Positions 1 to 8,683 of a stretch of 64,000 nt of DNA are shown piece by piece. Under the pieces are notes generated by a model. That model did no database searches. It was not told the DNA's origin and saw only the letters and a program-made list of their open reading frames with translations. The stretch spans positions 57,621 through 121,620 of the forward strand of contig CABUHI010000005.1 in the NCBI GenBank assembly GCA_902491345.1. The letters run 5' to 3'. Position 1 is the first letter of the stretch. The number at the start of each line of letters is the position of its first letter. Both the position numbers and the translations under genes were made by a program. The DNA comes from an uncultured Collinsella sp. GTDB taxonomy: Bacteria > Actinomycetota > Coriobacteriia > Coriobacteriales > Coriobacteriaceae.

Positions 1-30
1 GGGTACAGGCCGAGTCGCGGTCGTGCGTCG

Positions 31-99
31 GGGGATTATACTGAGACAAGCATAAAGAATCGGCGCCCCTGTTGTGCGCCGTGGCATTAAGAGGTGCAT
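31..99 (+). promoter_or_regulatory. Probable promoter and leader hairpin of moeA
   Basis: TATACT at 37-42 is a good -10 box, but no clear -35 box lies at the usual distance. A six-base-pair hairpin (CGGCGC 61-66 with GCGCCG 76-81) lies in the leader just before the ribosome binding site GAGG at 91-94. There is no poly-T after it, so it is not an obvious terminator. It may instead be the end of something upstream of the window. Confidence 0.35.
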
Positions 100-1362
100 A
101 TGGCAGAGAAACTCATTCCGCTGGAGGACGCGCAGTCGATTGTTCTGTCGCACGTTGCTCCGACCGATCTCGTTGAGATTCCCGTGTGGCAGGTCGCCGG
201 TCTTCCCTTGGCCGAGGACGCGGTGGCCGATATCGACATCTCGCCGTTTGCCAACAGCGCCATGGACGGGTATGCCGTGCGCGCAGCCGATCTTGCTGCG
301 GCCGCCGGTGACACTCCGGTGACGCTCTCCGTCGTAGGACACGAGGCCGCGGGCCATGTGTTTGAGGGCGCAATCGGCGCGGGCGAGACGGTCCGCATTA
401 TGACAGGTGCGCCGGTACCCGAAGGTGCCGACGCCGCAGTGAAATACGAGATCGTCGACGTGCTCGATGGCGACGGCAACGAGGGCTCGCATGTTCGCTT
501 CTCGGCGCCTGCCAAGGTGGGGGAGAACGTTCGCTCTGCCGCCGAGGAGGCCCATGCCGGCGATGTTGTGATGTACGCGGGCGAGGTCGTGGCTCCGGCG
601 GGCGCCGGCTTGCTGGCAAGCGCCGGATACGCGAGCGTGAAGGTGCACGCTGCCCCACGTGTGGGCATTATCTCGCTGGGGACGGAACTGGTCGCACCGA
701 GTAAGGTGCCGGCGCGCGGTCAGATTCGCGATTCCAACTCCTCGGCGTTGATGGCCGAGGCGCTCGATGCGGGAGCCGAGCCCGTGTTTTACGGCATTGC
801 GCCCGACGATGAGCAGGCGATATCCGGACTGGTGCATCGCGCCGTGCAGGAGTGCGATTTTGTCATTACGAGTGGTGGCGCCTCGGCGGGCGATTACGAT
901 TTCGTGACGGCGCTCGTCCGGCGCGAGGGCGAGGTGCTGTTTGACCGCATCTCGATGCGTCCGGGCAAGGCCATCACGTTTGGCTTGCTCGGGGGTAAGC
1001 CCTACCTGGGGCTTTCAGGCAATCCGGCCGCGGCGTACGTGGGCTTTGAGATGCTCGCCCGTCCGGCAATTCGCAAGATGCGCGGCTTTGCCGAGGGTGA
1101 GCGTCCTGTGCAGCGGGCGACGCTTACGCATAGCGTGAAAAAGCGACAGCATCGCCGCTTCTTCGATCGCGCCACGGTTTTGCGCGACCCCGAGACCGGT
1201 GAGCTGTTGGTGACCGAGGCCAAGACGCAGAATTCGGCGTTGCTCGGCACGATGCAGCGGGCCAACTGCCTACTGCGTATTGAAGAAGGGCCGTGCGACC
1301 TCAAGGCGGGCGACGTCGTGGACGTTGTTCGCGTCGATCTGCCCGAGGGCGCCGTGTTGTAG
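100..1362 (+). CDS. moeA: Molybdopterin molybdenumtransferase MoeA
   Basis: MoeA inserts molybdate into adenylylated molybdopterin, the last step in making Mo-molybdopterin in the cytoplasm. The 420-residue product has the usual family length. Visible motifs are SAMDGYA near residue 52, IMTGAPVPEGAD near residue 105, SGGASAGDYDF near 265, MRPGKAITFG and GLSGNPAAAYVGFE, which mark the MoeA N-terminal and MoCF-binding domains. ATG 100 is preferred over the in-frame GTG at 94 because GAGG at 91-94 sits five bases upstream of it. The mogA-type gene follows after ten bases and modABC after that, so this is a molybdenum cofactor and uptake locus. Confidence 0.95.
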   Translation: MAEKLIPLEDAQSIVLSHVAPTDLVEIPVWQVAGLPLAEDAVADIDISPFANSAMDGYAVRAADLAAAAGDTPVTLSVVGHEAAGHVFEGAIGAGETVRIMTGAPVPEGADAAVKYEIVDVLDGDGNEGSHVRFSAPAKVGENVRSAAEEAHAGDVVMYAGEVVAPAGAGLLASAGYASVKVHAAPRVGIISLGTELVAPSKVPARGQIRDSNSSALMAEALDAGAEPVFYGIAPDDEQAISGLVHRAVQECDFVITSGGASAGDYDFVTALVRREGEVLFDRISMRPGKAITFGLLGGKPYLGLSGNPAAAYVGFEMLARPAIRKMRGFAEGERPVQRATLTHSVKKRQHRRFFDRATVLRDPETGELLVTEAKTQNSALLGTMQRANCLLRIEEGPCDLKAGDVVDVVRVDLPEGAVL

Positions 1363-1372
1363 GAGGAATGCT

Positions 1373-1852
1373 ATGGAGCTGAAGATATCGATCGTGACGT
1401 GCTCGGATACGCGCGATCTAGCCCAGGACGAGGCTGGAGCCGCACTCGAGGAACTTATCGAGGCGCAGGGCTGGGCGGTCGCCTCGCATGTGGTCGTGCG
1501 CGACGACGTCAGCGAGATTGGTGATGCCATTGCGGAAGCCGCCGATGAGTGCCACGCCAATGTCGTGCTCACCTGCGGCGGCACGGGACTTTCGATGCGC
1601 GACGTGACGCCCGAGGCGACGCGTGCCGTCTGCGACCGCGATGTGCCGGGTATTGCAGAGGCAATCCGTGCGTACTCGATGACCAAGACGCGCCGCGCCA
1701 TGCTCTCGCGCGCTATTTGCATGCAACGAGGTCATACACTTGTCGTAAACTTTCCCGGTTCTACGAAGGCCGCCCGCGAAAGCTGGGAGGCCATAGCAGA
1801 CCAGCTGGAGCATGCGGCTCAGATGACAGCGGGCGGCGGGCACGCCAACTAA
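1373..1852 (+). CDS. Molybdopterin adenylyltransferase (MogA/MoaB family)
   Basis: Proteins of this family adenylylate molybdopterin before MoeA loads the metal. The 159-residue product shows the signature TCGGTGLSMRDVTPEA near residue 65 and an N-terminal VTCSDT strand typical of the MoCF fold. The start at ATG 1373 has AGGAGG at 1361-1366, which overlaps the moeA stop region; an open frame extends further upstream but has no such site. It is almost certainly co-transcribed with moeA. Whether it is best called MogA or MoaB cannot be decided by eye. Confidence 0.9.
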   Translation: MELKISIVTCSDTRDLAQDEAGAALEELIEAQGWAVASHVVVRDDVSEIGDAIAEAADECHANVVLTCGGTGLSMRDVTPEATRAVCDRDVPGIAEAIRAYSMTKTRRAMLSRAICMQRGHTLVVNFPGSTKAARESWEAIADQLEHAAQMTAGGGHAN

Positions 1853-1864
1853 GTAGTTTACCTG

Positions 1865-1899
1865 CGGCGGGGCGACCTTACGGGCTGCTCCGCCTTTTT
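1865..1899 (+). terminator. Terminator after the mogA-type gene
   Basis: GGCGGGGCGACC pairs with GGCTGCTCCGCC, using two wobble pairs, and is followed by a run of six T. It separates the moeA transcript from modA. Confidence 0.7.
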
Positions 1900-1959
1900 T
1901 ATGCAGTGACAGTGCGGCCATCTCGGGGTTATCGGTAAAAGAAACTTATTAGACGAGAA

Positions 1960-2050
1960 ATCATTATCACAAACATTATTCGCGCAGAAGTATAATCTAG
2001 TAACAGAATAAAGCCTGCGGCGGGGTGCCCGGGCATCGCGTTCGAAAGGG
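1960..2050 (+). promoter_or_regulatory. Probable modA promoter region
   Basis: The region is AT-rich compared with its surroundings. It carries TATAAT at 1991-1996 and the ribosome site GAAAGGG at 2044-2050. No good -35 box is seen 17 bases upstream, which would fit an activator-dependent promoter, but no ModE-like site could be recognised with certainty. Confidence 0.4.
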
Positions 2051-2056
2051 TTGAAC

Positions 2057-2929
2057 ATGTTCGATATGGTTTCTCGCCGCGGTTTCGTCTCGCTTTCTGC
2101 TGTCGCCGCTGCCGGCCTTGGTCTTGCCGGCTGCTCGGGCAACAAGACGTCCGAGCCGGCCGGATCCGATGCCGGTTCTGCTAAGGCATCTTCCAAGAAA
2201 GCTGTTGAACTGCAGGTCTTTGCCGCCAACTCACTCGAGAAGGCTCTGCCCGAGGTTCAGGAGCTTTACACCGAGCAGACCGGCGCCACGTTTGCCGACA
2301 CGCAGTTTAAGGCGTCTGGCGACCTTGTCGAGCAAATGCGCGCCGGTGCCGCCGTCGACGTGCTTATCACGGCCTCCAAGGGCACCATGGACGACGCTGA
2401 GACCGCAGAGCTCGTCGACGCCGACACGCGTGAGGACATGTTCGTCAACGACCTCGTGATCATTCGCGCCGAGGGCTCCGACACCAAGGTCGAGGCCATC
2501 GCCGACGTCGCGAACCTGGACGGCAAGATCGCCATCGGCGACGCCAAGACCGTCCCCGCCGGCAAGTACGCCAACCAGGCGCTGGCCTCCGTGGGCCTCT
2601 ACACCGGCACCGAGGGCGACGACGGCGAGTATGCTCCCGAGATCGCCGACAAGGTGGCTTTGGCCGACAAGGTCGGCACTGCTGCCGCCTACGTCTCTAC
2701 GGGCGACTGCGTGGCTGGCTTTGTCTATAGCTCCGACATCTTCCGCTACGACGGCATCGAGGAGGCCTTCGTGTGTCCCGAGGACTCGCACAAGCCCATC
2801 GTGTATCCGGGCGCTGTCGCCGATGGCTCCGAACATGCCGACGAGGCCAAGGCGTTTATCGACTTTTGCTTGTCCAACAAGAAGGCCCAGAAGATTTGGG
2901 CCAAGTACGGCTTTGAGCTTTCCGAGTAG
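2057..2929 (+). CDS. modA: Molybdate ABC transporter, substrate-binding lipoprotein ModA
   Basis: ModA binds molybdate outside the membrane and delivers it to ModBC. The 290-residue product begins with a signal containing SRRGFVSLSAVAAAG, which resembles a twin-arginine signal, followed by the lipobox LAGC, so it is probably a lipid-anchored protein. The mature part has ModA features such as LQVFAANSLEKALPE, IGDAKTVPAGKYANQALASV and VYPGAVADGS. ATG 2057 is chosen over TTG 2051 because it is correctly spaced from GAAAGGG. A terminator-like hairpin separates it from modB, which may lower expression of the membrane part relative to the binding protein. Confidence 0.93.
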   Translation: MFDMVSRRGFVSLSAVAAAGLGLAGCSGNKTSEPAGSDAGSAKASSKKAVELQVFAANSLEKALPEVQELYTEQTGATFADTQFKASGDLVEQMRAGAAVDVLITASKGTMDDAETAELVDADTREDMFVNDLVIIRAEGSDTKVEAIADVANLDGKIAIGDAKTVPAGKYANQALASVGLYTGTEGDDGEYAPEIADKVALADKVGTAAAYVSTGDCVAGFVYSSDIFRYDGIEEAFVCPEDSHKPIVYPGAVADGSEHADEAKAFIDFCLSNKKAQKIWAKYGFELSE

Positions 2930-2963
2930 TGCGGAAGGGCACTGTATAACGATATTCTTGAGG

Positions 2964-2993
2964 GCGGGCGTTCTTGCGATCGCCCGCTTTTTT
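2964..2993 (+). terminator. Hairpin with T run between modA and modB
   Basis: GCGGGCG (2964-2970) pairs with CGCCCGC (2981-2987) and is followed by six T. Since modB and modC must also be expressed, this is probably a partial terminator that sets the modA:modBC ratio. Confidence 0.75.
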
Positions 2994-3046
2994 AGATAGA
3001 AGCGGCGTACCCACAGCGCCGTTGCCATGTGTTTGAGGAGTCGCCC

Positions 3047-4528
3047 GTGTCAAGAAAAACGATTCGCCTGTTTGCCGTGCTGGCTGCGGTTCTGTGCGTG
3101 CTGACCGCGCGGCCCGGAGTTGCCCGGGCCGAGGCGCTCTTCACCACCGCCGATGGCCGCCAGGCGACCGAAGGCTCCGCGCTTATCGATGGCGTCGAGT
3201 TTGGCCTCAACGCGTTTGAGCGCAATGCCAAGGGCACGGCACGCTCGTTTGCAGGTCAGCCCGAGGGCTATCGATTTCCCATCTACAAGAAGACGACCCT
3301 CGTGACGGTGACGACGCCTGAGAACATCGTGGTCTGGGTCGACGCCCATGCCGCCAAAGACGCGGGGCTCGACATCTCAAAGGCAGATGACCAAAAGGCG
3401 CTCAAGAAGATGCTCGTAGGGCTCGACAAGTCGCACTCCATGGGTGGGGCGTTGCTGGAGGAATCTAAGCTCGAATGGGTCTTTATCTCGGATAACGCGC
3501 TGGCGCAGGGCGATTACCGCTATCAGTTTAAGGTGAAGGGCGGCAACGGCGATTACTACACGGTGGTGAATGCCGCTGACGTCGCGAATGTCGAGCTAGA
3601 CTTGGGTGACGGCGCCCTGTGGAGTGATAATGCCGCCCTCGTGCGGTATGCGGACGTATCGACGGCGATGCCGCCGTCGCTGGCGGAGCGCGCCGCAGTC
3701 TTCTTTGGTGGTATCGACTATCGTCCGTTTTGGGTGTCTATCAAAACGAGCGGACTTGCCTTGGCGATTGCCTTTGCACTGGGCCTGTTTGCCGCATGGA
3801 AGACCATGGGTACTACGAGCCGCATCAAGGGCCTGCTCGATTCGGTCTTTACTATCCCCATGGTGCTGCCGCCCACGGTGTGCGGCTTTTTGCTCCTCAT
3901 GCTGTTTGGCCGCTCGGCCGGGGTGGGCCGGTGGCTGATCGCGCATGGCGTCTCGATCGTCTTTACGTGGCCCGCGGCGGTGATATCCGCCGTGGTGGTG
4001 TCGTTTCCCCTGGTCTACCGTACGGCGCTCGGTGCCTTTGAGAGCCTTGACACGCAGATGCTCGACGCCGCGCGAACCTTGGGATGGTCCGAACGTCGCA
4101 TTTTTGCCAGGCTCATGATGCCGCTCGGCTGGCCCTCGATTGCCGCCGGCACGGTGCTTGCCTTCGCGCGTGCCATGGGCGAGTTTGGCTGCACCCTGTT
4201 CTTTGCGGGCAACTATGCCGGCATTACCCAGACCATCCCCATCGCCATCTACTTTGAGTGGATGGGCGGCAACACGTCGGTGGCTCTCTTTTGGGTTGTC
4301 GTCGTGATCGCCTTTAGCTTCTTGGTCATCCTGTTTATCAACATGTACACGGCGCATTCGCAAAAGTATCGCGAGCGGGGCCTTTCCCGCGCGGAGCGCA
4401 AGCAGGCCAAAGATCTCGCCGGACAGGGCGATTCGCTCGACCCAGTCGGCGGCGATGCGCTGCGCATCGATCGCGAGGCGTTGGCCGAGCTTATGCGCGA
4501 TGACACGGTCGCAAAGGGAGGTCGATAG
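3047..4528 (+). CDS. modB: Molybdate ABC transporter permease ModB with extra N-terminal exported domain
   Basis: The C-terminal half (about residues 220-450) is a standard ModB permease with several membrane segments and the loop AMGEFGCTLFFAG that docks with ModC. At 493 residues the protein is about twice the usual length. Residues 1-28 look like a signal peptide (FAVLAAVLCVLTARPGVARA) and residues 29-220 form a hydrophilic domain of no family I recognise, which should lie outside the membrane. A charged tail of about 50 residues follows the last membrane segment. GTG 3047 is preferred to GTG 3029 because GAGGAG at 3035-3040 sits six bases before it. modC follows after three bases. Confidence 0.88.
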   Translation: MSRKTIRLFAVLAAVLCVLTARPGVARAEALFTTADGRQATEGSALIDGVEFGLNAFERNAKGTARSFAGQPEGYRFPIYKKTTLVTVTTPENIVVWVDAHAAKDAGLDISKADDQKALKKMLVGLDKSHSMGGALLEESKLEWVFISDNALAQGDYRYQFKVKGGNGDYYTVVNAADVANVELDLGDGALWSDNAALVRYADVSTAMPPSLAERAAVFFGGIDYRPFWVSIKTSGLALAIAFALGLFAAWKTMGTTSRIKGLLDSVFTIPMVLPPTVCGFLLLMLFGRSAGVGRWLIAHGVSIVFTWPAAVISAVVVSFPLVYRTALGAFESLDTQMLDAARTLGWSERRIFARLMMPLGWPSIAAGTVLAFARAMGEFGCTLFFAGNYAGITQTIPIAIYFEWMGGNTSVALFWVVVVIAFSFLVILFINMYTAHSQKYRERGLSRAERKQAKDLAGQGDSLDPVGGDALRIDREALAELMRDDTVAKGGR

Positions 4529-4531
4529 GCC

Positions 4532-5602
4532 ATGTCGCTCGTTCTGGATATAAAAAAGCACTATCCCGGGTTTATGCTCGACATGCAGCTTGAGGCCGGC
4601 GAGGAGCGCGTGGCGTTGCTCGGTGCCTCGGGTTGCGGCAAGAGCTGCACACTTCGCTGCATTGCCGGTGTGGAGACGCCCGACGAGGGCAAGATCGTCG
4701 TCAACGGCGTGACCTTTTTTGACTCGGCGGCGGGCATCAACCTGTCGCCACAGGCGCGCAAATGCGCCCTGCTGTTCCAAAACTATCAGCTGTTTCCTAA
4801 CATGACGGTGGCCGATAACGTATGCGCCGGTGTAAAGGATGCGGGCGACGCCGCCGCACGCAAAAAGCTCGCCGAGCGCTATCTGAGCATTTTCGGTCTA
4901 GCCGATTTTGCCGACCGCTACCCCGCGCGCCTTTCGGGCGGGCAGCAGCAACGCGTGGCGCTTGCCCGTATGCTGGCGGCGCATCCGGGCATCTTTATGT
5001 TCGACGAGCCCATGAGCGCGCTCGATGCCTACCTTAAGAGCGCGCTCGAGCAGAACATGCTCGACCTGTTCGACGTGTGCAACCGCACCGTGCTCTACGT
5101 GAGCCACGACATCGACGAAGCGTGCCGCCTCTGCCAGCGCATCTGCGTGATGCATAACGGGCATGTGGAGGAGATCGGCTCCGTCGAGGACGTGGTTCGC
5201 CGCCCGCAGACGCTGGCGGCACTGCGCCTGACGGGCTGCAAGAACACAAGCCGGGCGCGCAAGATCGGCGACGAAGAAGTTGAGGCCCTCGACTGGGGCA
5301 TGACCTTTAGCGTGGGTCGCGAGGTTCCCGATAATGTGGCGTACCTGGGCATTCGCGCAAGCTACTTTCATGTTGACAATCGCGCTGAGCGGGGCCGCAA
5401 CAGCTACGATTTGCACGTGGCCCGTGTGAGCGATTCGCGCTTTGAGCGGCTGGTGTTGCTGGACGTGCCGCGCGTCGATGCGCCCACGCGTCTGCAGTGG
5501 AAGGTCAACAAGGTGGGCATGCCTGTCGACGCGCTGCCGCAAGCAGGCGAGACGCTGCGCATGCATTTTGATGCCAGCAGGATTCATTTGGTTTGTCGAT
5601 AG
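4532..5602 (+). CDS. modC: Molybdate ABC transporter ATP-binding protein ModC
   Basis: This is the cytoplasmic ATPase that drives molybdate import. Its 356 residues contain the Walker A motif GASGCGKS near residue 31, the Q-loop, the ABC signature LSGGQQQR near 132, the Walker B stretch IFMFDEP near 152 and a switch histidine in VLYVSHD. The C-terminal 110 residues replace or resemble the molybdate-sensing region of ModC but have no clear motif. The start codon lies three bases after the modB stop, with GGAGG at 4518-4522. Confidence 0.92.
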   Translation: MSLVLDIKKHYPGFMLDMQLEAGEERVALLGASGCGKSCTLRCIAGVETPDEGKIVVNGVTFFDSAAGINLSPQARKCALLFQNYQLFPNMTVADNVCAGVKDAGDAAARKKLAERYLSIFGLADFADRYPARLSGGQQQRVALARMLAAHPGIFMFDEPMSALDAYLKSALEQNMLDLFDVCNRTVLYVSHDIDEACRLCQRICVMHNGHVEEIGSVEDVVRRPQTLAALRLTGCKNTSRARKIGDEEVEALDWGMTFSVGREVPDNVAYLGIRASYFHVDNRAERGRNSYDLHVARVSDSRFERLVLLDVPRVDAPTRLQWKVNKVGMPVDALPQAGETLRMHFDASRIHLVCR

Positions 5603-5613
5603 CGCCGGGTAAT

Positions 5614-5645
5614 GCCGTCGGGGATATAAGCCTCGGCGGCTTTGT
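5614..5645 (+). terminator. Probable terminator of the modABC transcript
   Basis: GCCGTCGGGG pairs with CCTCGGCGGC, with two wobble pairs, around a seven-base loop. It is followed by a broken T run (TTTGTCTT). Confidence 0.55.
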
Positions 5646-6031
5646 CTTGCCGCTCGCCGAATGAGGGACGACAAACTCTTACCAATCAAGATAATTTTTT
5701 ATTAAACGACGACGCACGACGCTGTCGTACGAATGTCAACGGTGTTCGTCTGGACGATGACCGTTGATATAGTTGACCTTAACTTGTAAAGGAGGGTGCG
5801 CACATGCCGCAGACGACATACATTCGCCGCGTTGCCGCGCGTGCCCTATATATAGCTCGGAGTCGCATATGAGCAGGTATGCTCACGGCTCCGGGAGAGA
5901 CGACGAACAACTAAATAATCGACCGCAAAGCAGGTTCCCTAAAATTCCGGGTTTAGGCGCGGCTGGGTTTTCGCCACCCACCGTGCAGCAATACCGTAGC
6001 TATTCAATTTTGGTTCGAGAGGGGAACCGTC
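5646..6031 (+). promoter_or_regulatory. Long leader of the double-cubane protein operon, with strong hairpin
   Basis: These 386 bases carry no recognised gene. An AT-rich patch at 5690-5705 may hold the promoter. A strong two-part hairpin lies at 5736-5767: TCAACGGT pairs with ACCGTTGA, and TCGTC with GACGA inside it. A short open frame with a very good ribosome site follows (5804-5872), then a six-base-pair hairpin (TGAGCA/TGCTCA, 5870-5885). I could not match the leader to a riboswitch class I know. Confidence 0.45.
5804..5872 (+). CDS. Possible 22-residue leader peptide
   Basis: ATG 5804 follows AAAGGAGGG (5788-5796) at an ideal distance, which is a better ribosome site than most genes here have. 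The frame encodes MPQTTYIRRVAARALYIARS plus two residues and ends at TGA 5870-5872. That stop overlaps a second ATG at 5869, whose frame runs to 6039 and overlaps the next gene. The peptide is rich in Arg, Ala, Ile and Tyr. It may be a regulatory leader peptide or chance; only the ribosome site argues for translation. Confidence 0.3.
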   Translation: MPQTTYIRRVAARALYIARSRI

Positions 6032-7315
6032 ATGGCTGAAGAATTCGATTTCCATCCGATGTGGGAGAGCCTCGGCATGAATCTTGCCGACCACGACATG
6101 CTGCTGGGCGCCGTGGGTCAGATGTACGGCGATATGTTTCTGATGCAGCACAATCGCCCCAAGTCCACGTCCTACCTGGACTTTGTGGCCACCAACATCC
6201 ATAGCGGCCGTATTAAGGAGATGCTCGACAAGAAGGAGGCCGGCGAGGCCACCAAGATCGTTGGCAGCTTCTGCGTCTACGTGCCCGAGGAGATTGTGCT
6301 CGCCTGCGACGGTATCCTCGTGGGTCTGTGCTCGGGTGCCGATTGGGCAACCGATAAGGTCGAGGAGCACCTGCCGCGCAACACCTGCCCGCTCATCAAG
6401 AGCTTTGCCGGCTTTAAGCTGGGCGAGGTCTGCCCCTACATTGAGTCGAGCGACTTGGTGGTGGGCGAGAACACCTGCGACGGCAAGAAGAAAGCCTACG
6501 AGTTCTTTGCCACGCAAAAGAACATGTACGTCATGGATATTCCCAACGTACACGACGAGTCGACGCTCGTGACCTGGAAGGCCGAGGTCAAGAAGCTCGC
6601 CGCCAAGATCGAGGAAGAGTGTGGCGTCAAGATTACGCCCGAGCGTCTGAAGGCCGCCATCCACGCCGTCAATGAGAAGCGTCGCGCCCTGCAGCGCCTC
6701 GCTGCCACGCGCGCTGCCGACCCAGCGCCCATCAGCGGTCTAGACAGCCTGCTGACCGTTCAGGCCGCCTTTATGGATGACACGCCGCGTCTGACCGGAG
6801 CCATTAACGATATGGCGGCTGAGTGCGAGCAGCGTGTCGAGGCCGGCGAGGGCGTGGCGCCCAAGGGGACCAAGCGCATCCTGTACACCGGTACGCCCAT
6901 GGCCGTGCCCAACTGGAAGCTGTTCAACCTCATCGAGAAGGCCGGTGGCGTCGTGGTGGGCGAGGAGTCCTGCACGGGCTCGCGCTACTACAAGGACCTG
7001 GTCGATGAGTCCGGTGAGACGGTTGACGAGATGCTCGACGCCATCGCCGAGCGCTACTTTAAGATCAACTGCGCCGTCTTTACGCTCAACGACCAGCGTA
7101 TGAAGGACATTGTCCAGATGGCCAAGGACCTGCATGCCGACGGCATCGTCGACGTGGCCTTGCAGTTCTGCACGCTCTACGAGATGGAGTCGTTTGCCGT
7201 GGAGAAGGCCGCCGAAGAGGCCGGCATCCCGTTTATGCACATCACGACTGACTACGCCGGCGAGGACGCCGGCCAGCTGCAAACCAGGATCGAGGCTTTC
7301 TTGGAAACTATTTAG
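6032..7315 (+). CDS. 2-hydroxyacyl-CoA dehydratase-family protein, probable double-cubane cluster protein
   Basis: The 427-residue protein belongs to the HgdB/FldC-like family (PF06050). Family motifs are CPLIKSFAGFKLGEVCP near residue 120, ENTCDGKKKAYEFF near residue 148 and the late KINCAVFTLN segment. A single subunit with a neighbouring activator ATPase, and no CoA-transferase or acyl-CoA partner gene, fits the double-cubane cluster proteins (YjiM-like), which use ATP-driven electrons to reduce small molecules in vitro; their natural substrate is unknown. A true dehydratase needs two different subunits, which the adjacent paralog could supply, so that reading is not excluded. The start has GAGAGGGG at 6017-6024. 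Confidence 0.85.
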   Translation: MAEEFDFHPMWESLGMNLADHDMLLGAVGQMYGDMFLMQHNRPKSTSYLDFVATNIHSGRIKEMLDKKEAGEATKIVGSFCVYVPEEIVLACDGILVGLCSGADWATDKVEEHLPRNTCPLIKSFAGFKLGEVCPYIESSDLVVGENTCDGKKKAYEFFATQKNMYVMDIPNVHDESTLVTWKAEVKKLAAKIEEECGVKITPERLKAAIHAVNEKRRALQRLAATRAADPAPISGLDSLLTVQAAFMDDTPRLTGAINDMAAECEQRVEAGEGVAPKGTKRILYTGTPMAVPNWKLFNLIEKAGGVVVGEESCTGSRYYKDLVDESGETVDEMLDAIAERYFKINCAVFTLNDQRMKDIVQMAKDLHADGIVDVALQFCTLYEMESFAVEKAAEEAGIPFMHITTDYAGEDAGQLQTRIEAFLETI

Positions 7316-7469
7316 GGGTATCCGTCCCGGCGGCTTCCCCAGGCACCCGATCTTGCCGTTCAAACCATCGCTTGCATACCAAAGTACGCGGCGCTCCTCT
7401 TTCACGGCAACCTCGGGCACCTGGGAAAGCCGTTTCCTTGGTTGGTTAAAAGGTTTGTTAAGGAGTTAT

Positions 7470-8633
7470 ATGTCGGAAAATATTGAGCAGCCGTTGCCGT
7501 CCACGTTTGAGGAGTTCAACGAGCAACGCAAGGCGGCGTTTATTCGCGTCAAGGATTATAAGCAGGCGGGTAATCGCCTGGTCGGTTTTCTGTGCAGCTA
7601 CACGCCGCTCGAGATTATCGATGCCGCGGGGGCTGCGAGCGTGGCGCTGTGCGGCACGTCCGACGAGGTGATTCCCGAGGCCGAGAAGGTGCTGCCGGCA
7701 AACCTGTGCCCGCTCATCAAGTCTACGTATGGTTTTGCCTATTCGCAAAAGTGCCCGTTTACGTACTTTAGCGACATGATCATCGGCGAGACCACCTGCG
7801 ACGGCAAGAAGAAGATGTACGAGCTACTCAACGAGCTCAAGCGCACGCACATTCTGCATCTTCCGCAGGGTCGCGATCGCGCCTACGAGCGTGAAGGCTG
7901 GTACGAGGAGTGCCGCCTGCTCAAGGAGGAGCTCGAGGGCTTCTACGGCATCACGATTACCGACGATGACCTGCGTGCTGCCGTCCGTCGTCGCAACCGC
8001 TTGCGTGCGGCCCAGCTCGAGATGTTTGCGCTGCAGGCCAACCAGCCGGCGGCCATGAGCGGCATCGACCTGATGAGCACTATGTTTGCCGGTACGTTCA
8101 GCTTTGATATCGAGGCCTATACGCAGCAGCTGGAGCAAAAGGTCGCCAAGCTGCGCGAGGCCTACGACGCGGGCGAGCGCCCGGTTGCGGCGGACGCCAA
8201 GCGCATTCTGATCACCGGTTGCCCGGTGGGCGGTGTGATCAACAAGATCGGCCGCACCATCGAGTCCAACGGCGGCGTGGTCGTGTGCATGGACGACTGC
8301 TCGGGTGAGCGCACGGCGGCTATGATGATCGACCCGGACGCGCCCGACATTCTGCGCGCCATCGCCGACCGCTACCTGGATATCAACTGCTCGGTCATGA
8401 CGCCTAACGACGGCCGCATGGAGAACACACTGACCATGTGCGAGAAGTACCATGTCGATGGCGTGGTAGAGAGCGTGCTACAGGCCTGCCACACCTTCAA
8501 CGTTGAGAGCGCGCGCATGCAGGAGGCCGTCGAGGGTGCGGGTATTCCGTATATGAAGATCGAGACCGACTACAGCAACGGTGACATGGGCCAGATCGAG
8601 ACGCGCATCGCCGCTTTTATCGAGACCCTGTAG
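7470..8633 (+). CDS. Second 2-hydroxyacyl-CoA dehydratase-family / double-cubane cluster protein
   Basis: This is a 387-residue paralog of the preceding protein. The same landmarks are visible: CPLIKSTYGFAYSQKCPFTY near residue 79, GETTCDGKKKMYELL near residue 108, and DINCSVMTPNDGRMENT late. ATG 7470 is the real start, since AAGGAG at 7460-7465 precedes it; the open frame itself extends back through the end of the previous gene. The 150-base gap to that gene lacks a terminator. The two paralogs may form a heterodimer, or they may serve different substrates with one shared activator. Confidence 0.85.
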   Translation: MSENIEQPLPSTFEEFNEQRKAAFIRVKDYKQAGNRLVGFLCSYTPLEIIDAAGAASVALCGTSDEVIPEAEKVLPANLCPLIKSTYGFAYSQKCPFTYFSDMIIGETTCDGKKKMYELLNELKRTHILHLPQGRDRAYEREGWYEECRLLKEELEGFYGITITDDDLRAAVRRRNRLRAAQLEMFALQANQPAAMSGIDLMSTMFAGTFSFDIEAYTQQLEQKVAKLREAYDAGERPVAADAKRILITGCPVGGVINKIGRTIESNGGVVVCMDDCSGERTAAMMIDPDAPDILRAIADRYLDINCSVMTPNDGRMENTLTMCEKYHVDGVVESVLQACHTFNVESARMQEAVEGAGIPYMKIETDYSNGDMGQIETRIAAFIETL

Positions 8634-8640
8634 GACGAAC

Positions 8641-8667
8641 GCGGCAAGGGGACAGCCGCTTTGCCGC
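8641..8667 (+). repeat. Short palindrome between double-cubane gene and activator
   Basis: GCGGCAAGG and CTTTGCCGC face each other around GGACAGCCG, with no T run after them. The core (CAAGGGGACAG) resembles the hairpin at 53637-53671, so it may belong to the same dispersed family. Confidence 0.45.
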
Positions 8668-8683
8668 ATAGAAGGAGGATGCC

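Noticed and set aside
5646..6031. Molybdenum cofactor, glycine or cobalamin riboswitch in the leader of the double-cubane genes
   Set aside because: A GGAGAGA-like patch is present, but the other conserved parts of these riboswitches are missing.
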